Origin: Flavobacterium sp. SUN052 | GTDB lineage: Bacteria > Bacteroidota > Bacteroidia > Flavobacteriales > Flavobacteriaceae | Direction of reading: 5' to 3' | DNA length: 64,000 nt | NCBI RefSeq assembly: GCF_028867935.1 | Contig: NZ_JAPQNS010000001.1 | Span: 1,054,001 to 1,118,000 of the forward strand | In this document: one piece after another, positions 16,270-26,148 of the stretch | How the letters are laid out: each line of letters begins with the position of its first letter | Position numbering within the stretch: position 1 is the stretch's first letter | Notes under the pieces: model-generated | Database searches by the model: none | What the model saw: the letters and a program-made list of their open reading frames with translations, nothing else | What the model was told of the DNA's origin: nothing | Program-made: the position numbers and the translations under genes

Positions 16270-18705
16270 ATGCTTCGTAACTACATCAAAATTGCCTGGA
16301 GAACGCTTGGCAAGCAACGCGGCCTTACATTTATCAACGTTTTTGGACTGGCAGTAGGGCTCACCTGCTGTTTGCTCATTACGCTGTACGTGCTCGACGA
16401 GTTGAGTTACGACCGCTTCAACACCAAAGCCGACCGCATCTATCGCGTCCATGCTGATATTAAGTTCGGCGGTAATGATATGCGGTTTGCCGTGTCGCCC
16501 GATCCTGTAGGCCCCACCCTGAAACAGGACTACCCACAGGTGGAGCAGTTTGTGCGACTGCATCGACGAGGTACATCGTTGGTAAAACGGTCCGGCTCAA
16601 CCAACAACCTGCGCGAAGAAAACATCACTTTTGCCGACTCTACCCTGTTCGACGTATTTACACTTCCCTTAGTCGCAGGTGATGCTAAACGAGCCTTGTC
16701 GGAGTCCCATTCCGTGGTGATTAGTGAGTCGGCGGCCCAACGGCATTTTGGCTCACAAAACCCGTTGGGGCAAACGCTGGTGTTTAATAACCAGGAGGCC
16801 TACAAAGTGACAGGGGTTATGCGCGACATGCCTACCAACTCGCATTTCCAGAGCAATTTTTTCCTCAGTATGATCAACGATGATTATTCCTGGGGACGCT
16901 GGCTCAGCAACAACCATCACACCTACGTAGTGTTACGGGAGGGTGTCGATTACAAGCAGTTTGAACGCAATTTTGACACAGTAATCGAGAAATACGTTGG
17001 CCCACAGTCACAGGAAATGATTGGTACGTCGATGGCTGAGTTTCGGAAGGCGGGCAACAGCTTTCGGTATTGGCTGATGCCGCTCACTGATATTCACCTG
17101 CACTCGAAACAGCAGGCTGAGTTAGCAGCTAATGGCGATATTCAATACGTGTATATCTTCTCAGCGGTAGCCCTGTTTATCCTGCTCATTGCCTGCATTA
17201 ACTTCATGAATCTGGCCACGGCGCGCTCCAGCAAACGAGCCAAAGAAGTGGGCGTTCGGAAAGTGCTGGGGTCGGAGCGGGGGCAGCTTGTTGGGCAGTT
17301 CATGGCCGAATCGGTGTTGATGACGGTGTTGGCTATGCTTGTAGCCCTGGTTATCGTAACGGTTTCTCTACCTGGTTTCAACGCCATTTCGGCTAAAAGC
17401 CTAAGTGTAACGCGTCTGCTTTCGCCCGCTTTTTTGCTCGTACTGATCGCACTTCCGCTTGTTGTTGGTTTATTGGCAGGTAGCTATCCCGCTTTTTTTC
17501 TATCCTCATTCCGGCCAATCAGCGTGCTCAAAGGTGCAGCGGGTAGTGCGGCTGCGGGTGCTGGCAACAGTTCGGGGCTGCGTAGTGGGTTGGTAGTATT
17601 TCAGTTCATGATGTCGATGGTGCTTATTGTTGGCACTATCATCGTTTATCGGCAGATTACCTATATCCAGACCAAAAATGTTGGCTTCAACCGCGAGCAG
17701 ATCCTAACGGTTAACGATTTATTCACCCTGGGTAGTCAGGCCGAGACGTTTAAGCAGGAGGTATTGCGCATGCCGGGTGTAGTAAGTGGATCTATTTCAG
17801 GCTTCCTGCCCACACCCTCGAACCGAAACGATAATTCGTATTTCCCGGAAGGAGCAGTCGACCAGAAAAAGGCAGTTCAGATGCAGACCTGGGGTGTCGA
17901 TCACGACTATATCCATACGCTGGGCATGCAGATTGTACAGGGGCGTGATTTCTCGCGGCAATTTGGCACCGACTCTACCGGGATCATTCTCAACGAATCG
18001 GCGGCAAAACTGTTTGGTGGTAATGTCATTGGTAAGCGTGTTATGACGTTTAACGATCCCCAGGGCAAAACCACCAAAACGTACACAGTCATTGGTGTGG
18101 TTAAAAACTTTCACTTTGAATCACTCCGGCGTAATATCGGGGCTTTATCCATGACCCTCGACCCCAATTCGGGGGCGGCATCGTTCCGGTTGAGTAGTAC
18201 AAACCTGCCAGCTTTGGTTGGGCAGATCGAAGCTAAATGGAAGCAACTGGTGCCCGGTCAGCCGTTCAGCTACGCGTTCATGGCCGACGATTTCGATGCC
18301 ATTTACCGCGCCGAACAGCGAATAGGGACCATTGCCCTGACCTTTGCGCTGCTGGCCATTCTGATTGCCTGTCTGGGGCTGTTTGGACTGGCGGCCTTCA
18401 CGGCTGAGCAACGCACTAAAGAAATTGGCGTTCGTAAAGTGCTGGGAGCCAGCGTAGGCAGTATTGTTACGCTGCTTTCTAAAGACTTTCTGAAACTGGT
18501 GCTGATCGCCATTGTGATTGCGTCGCCCCTGGCGTGGTATGCCATGAACAGCTGGCTTCAGGACTTCGCCTATAAAATTGACATTGAATGGTGGATGTTC
18601 CTGCTGGCGGGTTTGCTGGCGGTGGGAATCGCGCTGCTAACGGTAAGTTTTCAGAGTATCAAAGCAGCCCTGATGGACCCGGTGAAAAGTCTGCGGTCCG
18701 AATAA
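16270..18705 (+). CDS. FtsX/MacB-type ABC permease paralogue 2
   Basis: Protein of 811 residues with the same two-core, two-FtsX architecture as its neighbours. The N-terminus MLRNYIKIAWRTLGKQRGLTFINVFGLAVGLTCC contains the first membrane helix. The first FtsX block includes NLATARSSKRAKEVGVRKVLGS and the second includes LGLFGLAAFTAEQRTKEIGVRKVLGASVGSI. First gene of a four-gene operon; the next gene begins 31 nt after its stop. Its C-terminal coding region is nearly identical at DNA level to that of paralogue 3 (18498-18548 against 20968-21018, one mismatch in 51). Confidence 0.9.
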   Translation: MLRNYIKIAWRTLGKQRGLTFINVFGLAVGLTCCLLITLYVLDELSYDRFNTKADRIYRVHADIKFGGNDMRFAVSPDPVGPTLKQDYPQVEQFVRLHRRGTSLVKRSGSTNNLREENITFADSTLFDVFTLPLVAGDAKRALSESHSVVISESAAQRHFGSQNPLGQTLVFNNQEAYKVTGVMRDMPTNSHFQSNFFLSMINDDYSWGRWLSNNHHTYVVLREGVDYKQFERNFDTVIEKYVGPQSQEMIGTSMAEFRKAGNSFRYWLMPLTDIHLHSKQQAELAANGDIQYVYIFSAVALFILLIACINFMNLATARSSKRAKEVGVRKVLGSERGQLVGQFMAESVLMTVLAMLVALVIVTVSLPGFNAISAKSLSVTRLLSPAFLLVLIALPLVVGLLAGSYPAFFLSSFRPISVLKGAAGSAAAGAGNSSGLRSGLVVFQFMMSMVLIVGTIIVYRQITYIQTKNVGFNREQILTVNDLFTLGSQAETFKQEVLRMPGVVSGSISGFLPTPSNRNDNSYFPEGAVDQKKAVQMQTWGVDHDYIHTLGMQIVQGRDFSRQFGTDSTGIILNESAAKLFGGNVIGKRVMTFNDPQGKTTKTYTVIGVVKNFHFESLRRNIGALSMTLDPNSGAASFRLSSTNLPALVGQIEAKWKQLVPGQPFSYAFMADDFDAIYRAEQRIGTIALTFALLAILIACLGLFGLAAFTAEQRTKEIGVRKVLGASVGSIVTLLSKDFLKLVLIAIVIASPLAWYAMNSWLQDFAYKIDIEWWMFLLAGLLAVGIALLTVSFQSIKAALMDPVKSLRSE

Positions 18706-18736
18706 TATATAAATTGCCCCCCAACACACACAACAA

Positions 18737-21175
18737 ATGGTAACGAACTACCTCAAAATTGCCTGGCGGAAGCTGATAAGGAACAAAGCTTTTTCGGCTA
18801 TCAACATCATTGGATTGGCCATTGGTATGGCTACCTGCCTGCTTATCAGTCTGTTTATTTTAGACGAACTAAGCTACGACCGCTACCCTGAAAAGGCCGA
18901 TCGTATTGTGCGCGTTACGTTTAAGGGGATGATGAACGGTGAGAAAATGCGCGAAGCCAGTGTGATGCCGCCCGTGGCCCAAACCCTACGCAATGACTAC
19001 CCCGAAGTACTGGAAGCCACCCGCCTGCGTACGGGCGGAATGGCCCGCGTTACGTATCAGACCAACCCGTTTCAGGAGGAGAACCTGGCTTTTGTTGACT
19101 CCAATTTTTTGCAGGTATTCTCGTTGCCGGTACGCAAAGGAGCGGATACTAAATCGGCTCTGCTGCAACCTAATACGGTTGTACTCACGACGGTGGCGGC
19201 TCAGAAACTCTTCGGTAACGAAGATCCGATTGGTAAGCTGTTGACATTTAAAAATTCACTGACACCATTCACTGTAACGGGTGTAATCGACCCGGTGCCA
19301 GTTAACTCCCACTTTCATTTCGATCTGTTTGCCTCTATGGCATCACTGCCCGAGTCAAGGTCAACAACATGGTTGCAGTCTAATTTCTTTACGTATCTGG
19401 TGCTGCCCGAAGGTTACGATTACAAGCAGCTACAGGCCAAACTGCCCCAGGTTGCCGACAAGTACATGGCTCCCCAGCTAAAGCAGATGATGGGTGTTAG
19501 CCTGGCTGAATTTCGCCGGAAGGGAAATGACATTGGCCTTGTTCTTCAGCCATTGACCGACATTCACCTGCGCTCCGACCTGAAACCCGAATCGAATCTG
19601 GAACCGGGTGGAGACATCCGGTATGTGTATGTTTTTGGTAGCATTGCCCTGTTTATGCTGCTGTTAGCCTGTATCAATTTCATGAACCTGTCGACGGCCA
19701 GCGCTACCAAGCGCTCCAAAGAGGTGGGCGTTCGGAAAGTGATGGGCTCAGCTAAAGGGGCGCTGGTTAGTCAGTTTCTGGTCGAATCGATCCTGCTAAC
19801 GGCATTGTCGCTCGTTTTGGCGGTTGGGCTAGTTTGGCTGATGCTACCTTTCCTGAACGACCTCAGTGGTAAAAGCCTGCAATTGAATTTTATCAAGATG
19901 CCCTGGCTGTTGCCCAGCCTGTTGGGGTTTGGCTTGTTGGTGGGTATGATGGCAGGTAGTTATCCGGCCTTTTTTCTATCGTCATTCAAGCCGATTGTTG
20001 TGTTGAAAGGTGGCAGTGCAACGGTACATGCTGGACGAAACGGATTTAGCCTTCGTAGCGGATTAGTCGTTTTCCAGTTCTTCATATCGTTTCTGTTACT
20101 GGTAAGTACTTCGGTGGTGTACCGACAACTCCGCTATATTCAGAGCGCTCGGTTGGGCTACGACAAAGAGCAGGTGCTGGTGTTACAGGGAACCTGGGCG
20201 TTGGGCAAAAATGAGTCGGTGTTCCGTCGCCAGTTGGCGCAGGATTCCCGCGTGGTAACGGCTAGCGTATCGGGTCATTTACCGACTGGACCAACTAACA
20301 ATGGCCTCTTCTCGCTTTTTCCTGATGGACAAAACGAGCAGGTACGCCGGGTGGTCCGGTATGGCATCGACCATAACTACCTGCCTGCCATGGGCATAAA
20401 AATCGTTGCAGGGCGAAACTTTTCACCCTCGTTCAGCACCGATTCAACGGGGGTGCTCATCAACGAGACGGCCGCCCGCACATTCGGATTTGGTAAAAAT
20501 GCGATTGGGCGGCTATTGAGTAACCCCAATAATCAGGGCGATAAAAAAACGTATCGAGTCATTGGCGTGGTGCAGGATTTTCATTTCCGGTCGTTGCACG
20601 AGCCAATTGCTCCCCTTGCTATGGTACTGGGCGATAACTCCGGTTCTGTGATCGTGAAAGCCAAAACGCAGGACATAGCGGGCTTGCTGGCCTCGGTTAA
20701 AAAGCAATGGGCAGGCTTCAAATCGGAAGAGCCGTTTCGCTACTCGTTTTTAGATGAGAGTTACCAGGCCACTTACGAAGCCGAGCTGAAAACCGGGCAA
20801 ATTCTGGGTCTATTTGCGGGCTTAACCATTTTCGTGGCCTGCCTTGGTTTGTTTGGGCTAGCCACATTTACGGCGGAGCAACGGACCAAAGAAATTGGTG
20901 TTCGCAAAGTGCTGGGTGCCAGTGTTGCGAGCATTGTGGCGCTACTTTCTAAGGACTTTTTGAAGCTGGTGCTGATTGCCATTGTGATTGCGTCGCCCCT
21001 GGCGTGGTATGCCATGAATCAATGGCTACAGGACTTTGCTTACAAAATTGATTTGGAGTGGTGGGTATTTGCGCTGATGGGGCTATTGGCGGTGGTGATT
21101 GCGCTGCTGACGGTGAGTTATCAGAGCATAAAAGCCGCCCTGATGAATCCGGTGAAAAGCTTACGGTCAGAGTAG
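18737..21175 (+). CDS. FtsX/MacB-type ABC permease paralogue 3
   Basis: Protein of 812 residues beginning MVTNYLKIAWRKLIRNKAFSAINIIGLAIGMATC. The architecture is as in paralogue 2: a periplasmic core of about 230 residues, an FtsX helix bundle with NLSTASATKRSKEVGVRKVMGS, a second core, and a C-terminal bundle with FTAEQRTKEIGVRKVLGASVASIVALLSKDF. It is second in the four-gene operon, and 78 nt with no evident promoter separate it from paralogue 4. The partner ATPase is not encoded here. Confidence 0.9.
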   Translation: MVTNYLKIAWRKLIRNKAFSAINIIGLAIGMATCLLISLFILDELSYDRYPEKADRIVRVTFKGMMNGEKMREASVMPPVAQTLRNDYPEVLEATRLRTGGMARVTYQTNPFQEENLAFVDSNFLQVFSLPVRKGADTKSALLQPNTVVLTTVAAQKLFGNEDPIGKLLTFKNSLTPFTVTGVIDPVPVNSHFHFDLFASMASLPESRSTTWLQSNFFTYLVLPEGYDYKQLQAKLPQVADKYMAPQLKQMMGVSLAEFRRKGNDIGLVLQPLTDIHLRSDLKPESNLEPGGDIRYVYVFGSIALFMLLLACINFMNLSTASATKRSKEVGVRKVMGSAKGALVSQFLVESILLTALSLVLAVGLVWLMLPFLNDLSGKSLQLNFIKMPWLLPSLLGFGLLVGMMAGSYPAFFLSSFKPIVVLKGGSATVHAGRNGFSLRSGLVVFQFFISFLLLVSTSVVYRQLRYIQSARLGYDKEQVLVLQGTWALGKNESVFRRQLAQDSRVVTASVSGHLPTGPTNNGLFSLFPDGQNEQVRRVVRYGIDHNYLPAMGIKIVAGRNFSPSFSTDSTGVLINETAARTFGFGKNAIGRLLSNPNNQGDKKTYRVIGVVQDFHFRSLHEPIAPLAMVLGDNSGSVIVKAKTQDIAGLLASVKKQWAGFKSEEPFRYSFLDESYQATYEAELKTGQILGLFAGLTIFVACLGLFGLATFTAEQRTKEIGVRKVLGASVASIVALLSKDFLKLVLIAIVIASPLAWYAMNQWLQDFAYKIDLEWWVFALMGLLAVVIALLTVSYQSIKAALMNPVKSLRSE

Positions 21176-21253
21176 AACAGGCAACAGTTGTAACACTAAA
21201 CCAGTGTAGCCCTTATCTCAAAGCCTAAGCCCTTTACCCCAAACCCCTAGACC

Positions 21254-23686
21254 ATGCTTCGCAGCTACCTGAAAATCGCCTGGCGGAATCTGCTGAAAAA
21301 CAAGACTAATACGGCTATTAACATCACAGGCCTCAGCATTGGCATGACCTGTTGTATTCTTATTGTGATGTATGTGGTTGATGAGTTGAGTTACGACCGG
21401 GACTGGCCAAATGCGGCCCGGATTTATCGGGTAGCGCTGGAACGGAAATACCCGGATCGTAGCACAAAGTACGCCATCATTCCTCCGTCGTATGCGGGTG
21501 TATTTCAGCAGGAGCTGTCGGAAGTAGACGAGTCTGTTCGCTTGTCTCCGTTCAATGGAAACGGCCCAACCTTACTCAAGTACAAAGGGCAATCGTTTGA
21601 GGAGAACAACATCATTATTGCCGACTCTGGTTTTTTTCGGGTGTTTCAGATTCCCGTTCTGCGGGGCAATCGGGATAAAGTACTGAATCGCCCCAACACG
21701 GTTGTGCTGACTCAGAACACCGCCAGCCGATTGTTTGGTCAGGCCAACCCGCTCGGCCAGCTCATTGAGGTGGTGGGTGGGCCCAAACTGGAAGTGTCGG
21801 GTATTTGCGAAAACCCACCAGAGAACACCCATTTTGACTTCGATTTTCTGGTGTCGAGCGTGGCCAATGAAGCCCAGCCAGCCAATTTTATTAGCTTCGC
21901 AGCGGCAACGTATGTCCTGCTGAAGCCAGGAGCCAGGCCCGAAACGGTCCAGGGTAAAATTCCAGCTTTGGTCGAGAAATACGCAGCGGGGCAGGTGCAG
22001 CGTAATTTTGGCGTTTCCTTTCGCGACTATCTGAAAGCGGGCAATGGCTATTTCTATTTTTTACAGCCACTCCAGAGTATTCACCTCAACTCAAACCTCG
22101 AAGCCGAACTGGGTACAAATGGAAGCCAGACACTGGTTACTATTTTCTCGATCATTGCCGGGTTTGTGCTGCTCATTGCGGGAATCAACTTTATGAACTT
22201 AGCCACCGCCCGGTCGTCCGACCGGGCGCGGGAGGTGGGCATTCGCAAAGCGCTCGGCTCAACCAAAACGCAGTTGGCGGCCCAGTTCCTGACCGAATCG
22301 GTACTGTTGAGTTTATTTAGTTTTCTGGCCGCCGTTATGCTGGTGGCTGGCTTGCTGCCTTATTTCAACAACCTCGCGGGCAAACAACTGTCCATTGATT
22401 TTCTGGTTGGCTGGCGGATGCCGCTGCTAGTGCTGATGGCCTTGCTCATTGGCTTGCTGGCGGGCAGTTATCCTGCTGGCGTGCTGTCGGCCTTTGAACC
22501 GATCAAAGTGCTGAAGGGTAAATTTTTCGCTACCCGGCAAGGGCAGTTCCTCCGAAATGGGCTGGTTGTGTTCCAGTTCTCCATTTCCGTAATGCTGATT
22601 ATCTGTACGTTGGTGGTGCTGACTCAGTTACACTATATCCAGTCGAAAGAGTTAGGCTTTGCTAAAGAGTCGGTTGTTACCATTCAGGGAACTGGTTTTC
22701 TGCAAGGTAAAACGGAAGCCTTCAAAGAGGAGCTAAGGCAACTGGCGGGTGTTGCTCAGGTAGGAGCCACTAATTCAACGCCGGGCGCACAGAACTTTTT
22801 TGGAATAAGCTTCCGCAATCAAGGTGTTGCCGAGACTGTAACCGGCAGGGGTATGGTGATCGACGATGATTACCTGCCCGCGCTTAAAATGAGTATGCAG
22901 GCCGGGCGCTCCTTCAGCAAAGCCTTCAACGATTCGCTCTCGGTGATCCTGAATGAAGAAGCCGTGAAAGAGCTCGGTCTCACCGACCCCATTGGCAAGC
23001 AGTTGATCAGCCCCGATAATTTGGTTAAGGCCGATGGCCCCGAAGTGACTTACACGATCGTTGGCGTAGTGAAAAACTTCCACTTCAGCTCGCTTCACCA
23101 GCGAATTGCTCCCCTGTTTATTCTGCACGACCGTTGGTTTAACCGAGCCAATAACCAGATCATCGTGCGACTGAAAGCATCGGATTCGCAGGCGGTGTTG
23201 GCGCAAACCGAAGGGCTTTGGAAACGCTACCTGCCCGAACAGCCGTTTCATTACTCGTTTCTGGAGGCCGACTGGGGTGCGTTGTACCACTCCGAACAGG
23301 TGTCTGAACGTCTGTTCAGTGTGTTTTCGCTGCTGGCTATTTTTATTGCCTGCATCGGCTTACTGGGCTTGGCCATCTACGTGATTCAACAACGAACCAA
23401 AGAGATTGGCGTGCGTAAGGTGCTCGGTGCCAGCGTATCCGGCATTGTGTTGCTACTCTCTAAAGATTTTCTAAAACTGGTGCTGATTGCCATTGTGATT
23501 GCCAGCCCTGTCGCGTGGTACGCCATGAGTCAGTGGCTGCAAGACTTCGCCTACAAAATCGACATGCCCTGGTGGGCTTTCCTGTTGGCGGGCTTGCTAG
23601 CGGTGTTTATCGCCGTGCTGACGGTGAGTTTCCAAAGTATCAAAGCTGCGTTGATGAACCCCGTTAAAAGCTTACGGTCAGAATAG
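21254..23686 (+). CDS. FtsX/MacB-type ABC permease paralogue 4
   Basis: Protein of 810 residues starting MLRSYLKIAWRNLLKNKTNTAINITGLSIGMTCC. Both FtsX modules are complete (NLATARSSDRAREVGIRKALGS near 315 and QQRTKEIGVRKVLGASVSGIVLLLSKDF near 713). The periplasmic cores diverge clearly from those of the other paralogues, whereas the last 100 residues are strongly conserved with paralogues 1-3. Third in the operon, 44 nt before paralogue 5. Confidence 0.9.
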   Translation: MLRSYLKIAWRNLLKNKTNTAINITGLSIGMTCCILIVMYVVDELSYDRDWPNAARIYRVALERKYPDRSTKYAIIPPSYAGVFQQELSEVDESVRLSPFNGNGPTLLKYKGQSFEENNIIIADSGFFRVFQIPVLRGNRDKVLNRPNTVVLTQNTASRLFGQANPLGQLIEVVGGPKLEVSGICENPPENTHFDFDFLVSSVANEAQPANFISFAAATYVLLKPGARPETVQGKIPALVEKYAAGQVQRNFGVSFRDYLKAGNGYFYFLQPLQSIHLNSNLEAELGTNGSQTLVTIFSIIAGFVLLIAGINFMNLATARSSDRAREVGIRKALGSTKTQLAAQFLTESVLLSLFSFLAAVMLVAGLLPYFNNLAGKQLSIDFLVGWRMPLLVLMALLIGLLAGSYPAGVLSAFEPIKVLKGKFFATRQGQFLRNGLVVFQFSISVMLIICTLVVLTQLHYIQSKELGFAKESVVTIQGTGFLQGKTEAFKEELRQLAGVAQVGATNSTPGAQNFFGISFRNQGVAETVTGRGMVIDDDYLPALKMSMQAGRSFSKAFNDSLSVILNEEAVKELGLTDPIGKQLISPDNLVKADGPEVTYTIVGVVKNFHFSSLHQRIAPLFILHDRWFNRANNQIIVRLKASDSQAVLAQTEGLWKRYLPEQPFHYSFLEADWGALYHSEQVSERLFSVFSLLAIFIACIGLLGLAIYVIQQRTKEIGVRKVLGASVSGIVLLLSKDFLKLVLIAIVIASPVAWYAMSQWLQDFAYKIDMPWWAFLLAGLLAVFIAVLTVSFQSIKAALMNPVKSLRSE

Positions 23687-23730
23687 TCACCCAACCTTCA
23701 CTCTGCCCCTTTCACTCCCAATCTAAAATC

Positions 23731-26148
23731 ATGTTAACGAACTACATAAAAATTGCCTGGCGGAACCTGATCCGCAACAAAGCCTTTTCGGCTATTAACA
23801 TTCTCGGCCTTTCTATCGGCATTGCGGCCTGCGTACTCATTCTGCAATATGTTGCCAATGAGTTGAGCTACGATAATTTTCACACCAACGGCGACCGAAT
23901 CTATCGGGTGAGGCAGGACCGGTATAATGAGGGTAAGCTCAGCACGCAATGGGCGGCTGGGGCACAGGCAGCGGGGAAAGCGTTTAAAGATGCATTCGAC
24001 GAAGTAGAGGATTACGTAAAAGTACTGCGACGTGGCCCGTTGGTGGCCGACTATAAAGAGAAAAGCCTGAAAGTGGAGAAAGTATATATCGCCAGTCAGT
24101 CTTTTTTTACCGTCTTTTCGTATCCGTTGGTCGCGGGTAATCCCAAAACGGTACTGACCGAACCCAACACCGTAGTTTTATCGGAATCGGTAGCCCGGCG
24201 CTTGTTTGGCAGCGAAAACCCAATTGGTAAAACAATACAGCAAAACCGAAAGGAGGCTGTCAAGGTAGTAGGCATATTCAGGGATTTTCCAGTCAATACG
24301 CACCTGCAACCCGATTATATTATCCCGTATGTAACGTTTGTTAAACAGGTTGGCCCCAACGACAACCCAGACACGGCCTGGCAGTGGGATGGAGCGCTGT
24401 CGTATCTGCTGCTGCGCCCCGGCGTTGACCCACAGGCTCTCGAAGCCAAATTTCCGGCACTGGTCGACAAACAGGCGGGCGAAGACCACCGTAAGTATCG
24501 TTCGGCTGCGGTATATCTGCTCCAGCCATTAAAAGATATTCACCTGTATTCGCATTACATGATGGAAGCCGAGCCCAACGGCGACGGCAAAACTGTTTAT
24601 CTGTTGCTGGCCGTGGCGTTTTTCATCGTGGTCATTGCCTGGGTCAATTACGTGAACCTGGCCACGGCGCGGGCCATTAACCGGGCCAAAGAAGTAGGCG
24701 TTCGAAAAGCGGTTGGGTCGTTGCGGGGTCAGCTCATCGGGCAATTTATGACCGAGTCGGTATTGCTGAACGGGTTGGCCGTGGCCCTTGCAATGCTATT
24801 GGTTGCGATTGCTCTACCAACGTTCAACGAACTGTCGGGTCAGCAATTGAGCTTTGGTATGTTGGGGAGTCGGCTGTTCTGGTTGCCATTGGTAATTTTG
24901 TTCGTTGTGGGCAGTTTCTTTTCGGGTTTATACCCGGCGTTCGTGCTATCGGGCTTCAAGCCGGTGGCGGTGCTGAAAGGGAAGGTAAGCACCTCGCGTC
25001 AGGGAATCATATTGCGCAAGTCGCTGGTCGTGTTTCAGTTTTCGGCCTCGCTGTTTTTGCTAGTTGGCACCCTTGCGGTTTTTCAGCAAATCAGCTTCAT
25101 GCGTAAACAGAGTCTGGGTATCAACATTGATCAAACACTGGTTATCAACCCGCCCATTGTTGCCAACGATTCCACCTTTATGCGGCAAATGGCCGCTTTT
25201 AAAGAGGAGCTGTTGCGTCAGTCGTCCATACGGCACGTAGCGGCATCGTCTATCGTTCCGGGGCAGGCATCCGATTTTAACGCAGGCGGTATTCGTCTGA
25301 AAGGAACCGACGAAAGCAAAGGAACGCAGTACCGTATCATCGATATTGACTACGATTTCATCAACACGTACGACATGAAACTGCTGGCTGGTCGTAATTT
25401 TTCAAAAGAGTTTGGGAGCGATCCTAAAGCCGTAGTATTCAATAAAATGGCAATCCAGCAGCTGGGTTTCAGCGATCCGGCCCAGGCTATTGGCAAGCAA
25501 ATTGACTTCTGGGGCGACATTTTTACCATTGTTGGGGTAACCGATAATTTCCACCAACAATCCCTGCGCGATGCTTATGAGCCGCTGATTCTGCGCTTGC
25601 GTCCCGATGTACGCGGGTACTTTTCTCTTAAAATGGCCACGAGTGATTTGAGCAGTCAGATTGCCGCCGTTCGGGCCGAGTGGAACCGCTTCTTTCCCGG
25701 TAATCCGTTTGAGTACTTCTTTCTCGATGAGCACTTTGCCGATCAGTACCGTGCCGATCAACGTTTTGGACAGGTTTTCGGGTTGTTCACGGTGCTGGCG
25801 ATTCTGGTTGCCTGCCTGGGTCTTTTCGGGTTAGCGTCGTTCACCACGGCCCAGCGCACCAAAGAAATTGGCATTCGTAAAGCGCTGGGAGCATCGGTGG
25901 GCGAGATTGTGCAGATGTTGTACAAAGAGTTTGCCGTGCTGATTTTGGTGGCATTTGTTGTGGCTACACCCCTGGCCTGGTATGCCGTCAGTCAGTGGAT
26001 ACAAGGGTATGCGTTTCGTTCGGACTTACACTGGTGGCTGTTCGTGATTCCGTTTGCCGCTGTGTTGGTCATTGCGCTGCTGACGGTAAGTTTCCAGAGT
26101 ATGAAAGCGGCCCTGATGAATCCGGTTCAGAGTTTACGAAGTGAATAA
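23731..26148 (+). CDS. FtsX/MacB-type ABC permease paralogue 5
   Basis: Protein of 805 residues (MLTNYIKIAWRNLIRNKAFSAINILGLSIGIAAC...), last gene of the permease operon. The C-terminal bundle differs from the other four (QRTKEIGIRKALGASVGEIVQMLYKEFAVLILVAFVVATPLAWYAV), so it did not share the sequence homogenisation seen in paralogues 1-4. Its last 22 nt overlap the 3' end of the convergent PAS-kinase gene. Confidence 0.9.
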   Translation: MLTNYIKIAWRNLIRNKAFSAINILGLSIGIAACVLILQYVANELSYDNFHTNGDRIYRVRQDRYNEGKLSTQWAAGAQAAGKAFKDAFDEVEDYVKVLRRGPLVADYKEKSLKVEKVYIASQSFFTVFSYPLVAGNPKTVLTEPNTVVLSESVARRLFGSENPIGKTIQQNRKEAVKVVGIFRDFPVNTHLQPDYIIPYVTFVKQVGPNDNPDTAWQWDGALSYLLLRPGVDPQALEAKFPALVDKQAGEDHRKYRSAAVYLLQPLKDIHLYSHYMMEAEPNGDGKTVYLLLAVAFFIVVIAWVNYVNLATARAINRAKEVGVRKAVGSLRGQLIGQFMTESVLLNGLAVALAMLLVAIALPTFNELSGQQLSFGMLGSRLFWLPLVILFVVGSFFSGLYPAFVLSGFKPVAVLKGKVSTSRQGIILRKSLVVFQFSASLFLLVGTLAVFQQISFMRKQSLGINIDQTLVINPPIVANDSTFMRQMAAFKEELLRQSSIRHVAASSIVPGQASDFNAGGIRLKGTDESKGTQYRIIDIDYDFINTYDMKLLAGRNFSKEFGSDPKAVVFNKMAIQQLGFSDPAQAIGKQIDFWGDIFTIVGVTDNFHQQSLRDAYEPLILRLRPDVRGYFSLKMATSDLSSQIAAVRAEWNRFFPGNPFEYFFLDEHFADQYRADQRFGQVFGLFTVLAILVACLGLFGLASFTTAQRTKEIGIRKALGASVGEIVQMLYKEFAVLILVAFVVATPLAWYAVSQWIQGYAFRSDLHWWLFVIPFAAVLVIALLTVSFQSMKAALMNPVQSLRSE

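Noticed and set aside
16270..26148. Separate promoters for each permease gene
   Set aside because: Gaps of 31, 78 and 44 nt hold neither GTCCG palindromes nor TAnnTTTG or GG-N10-GC elements, so a single operon is more likely.
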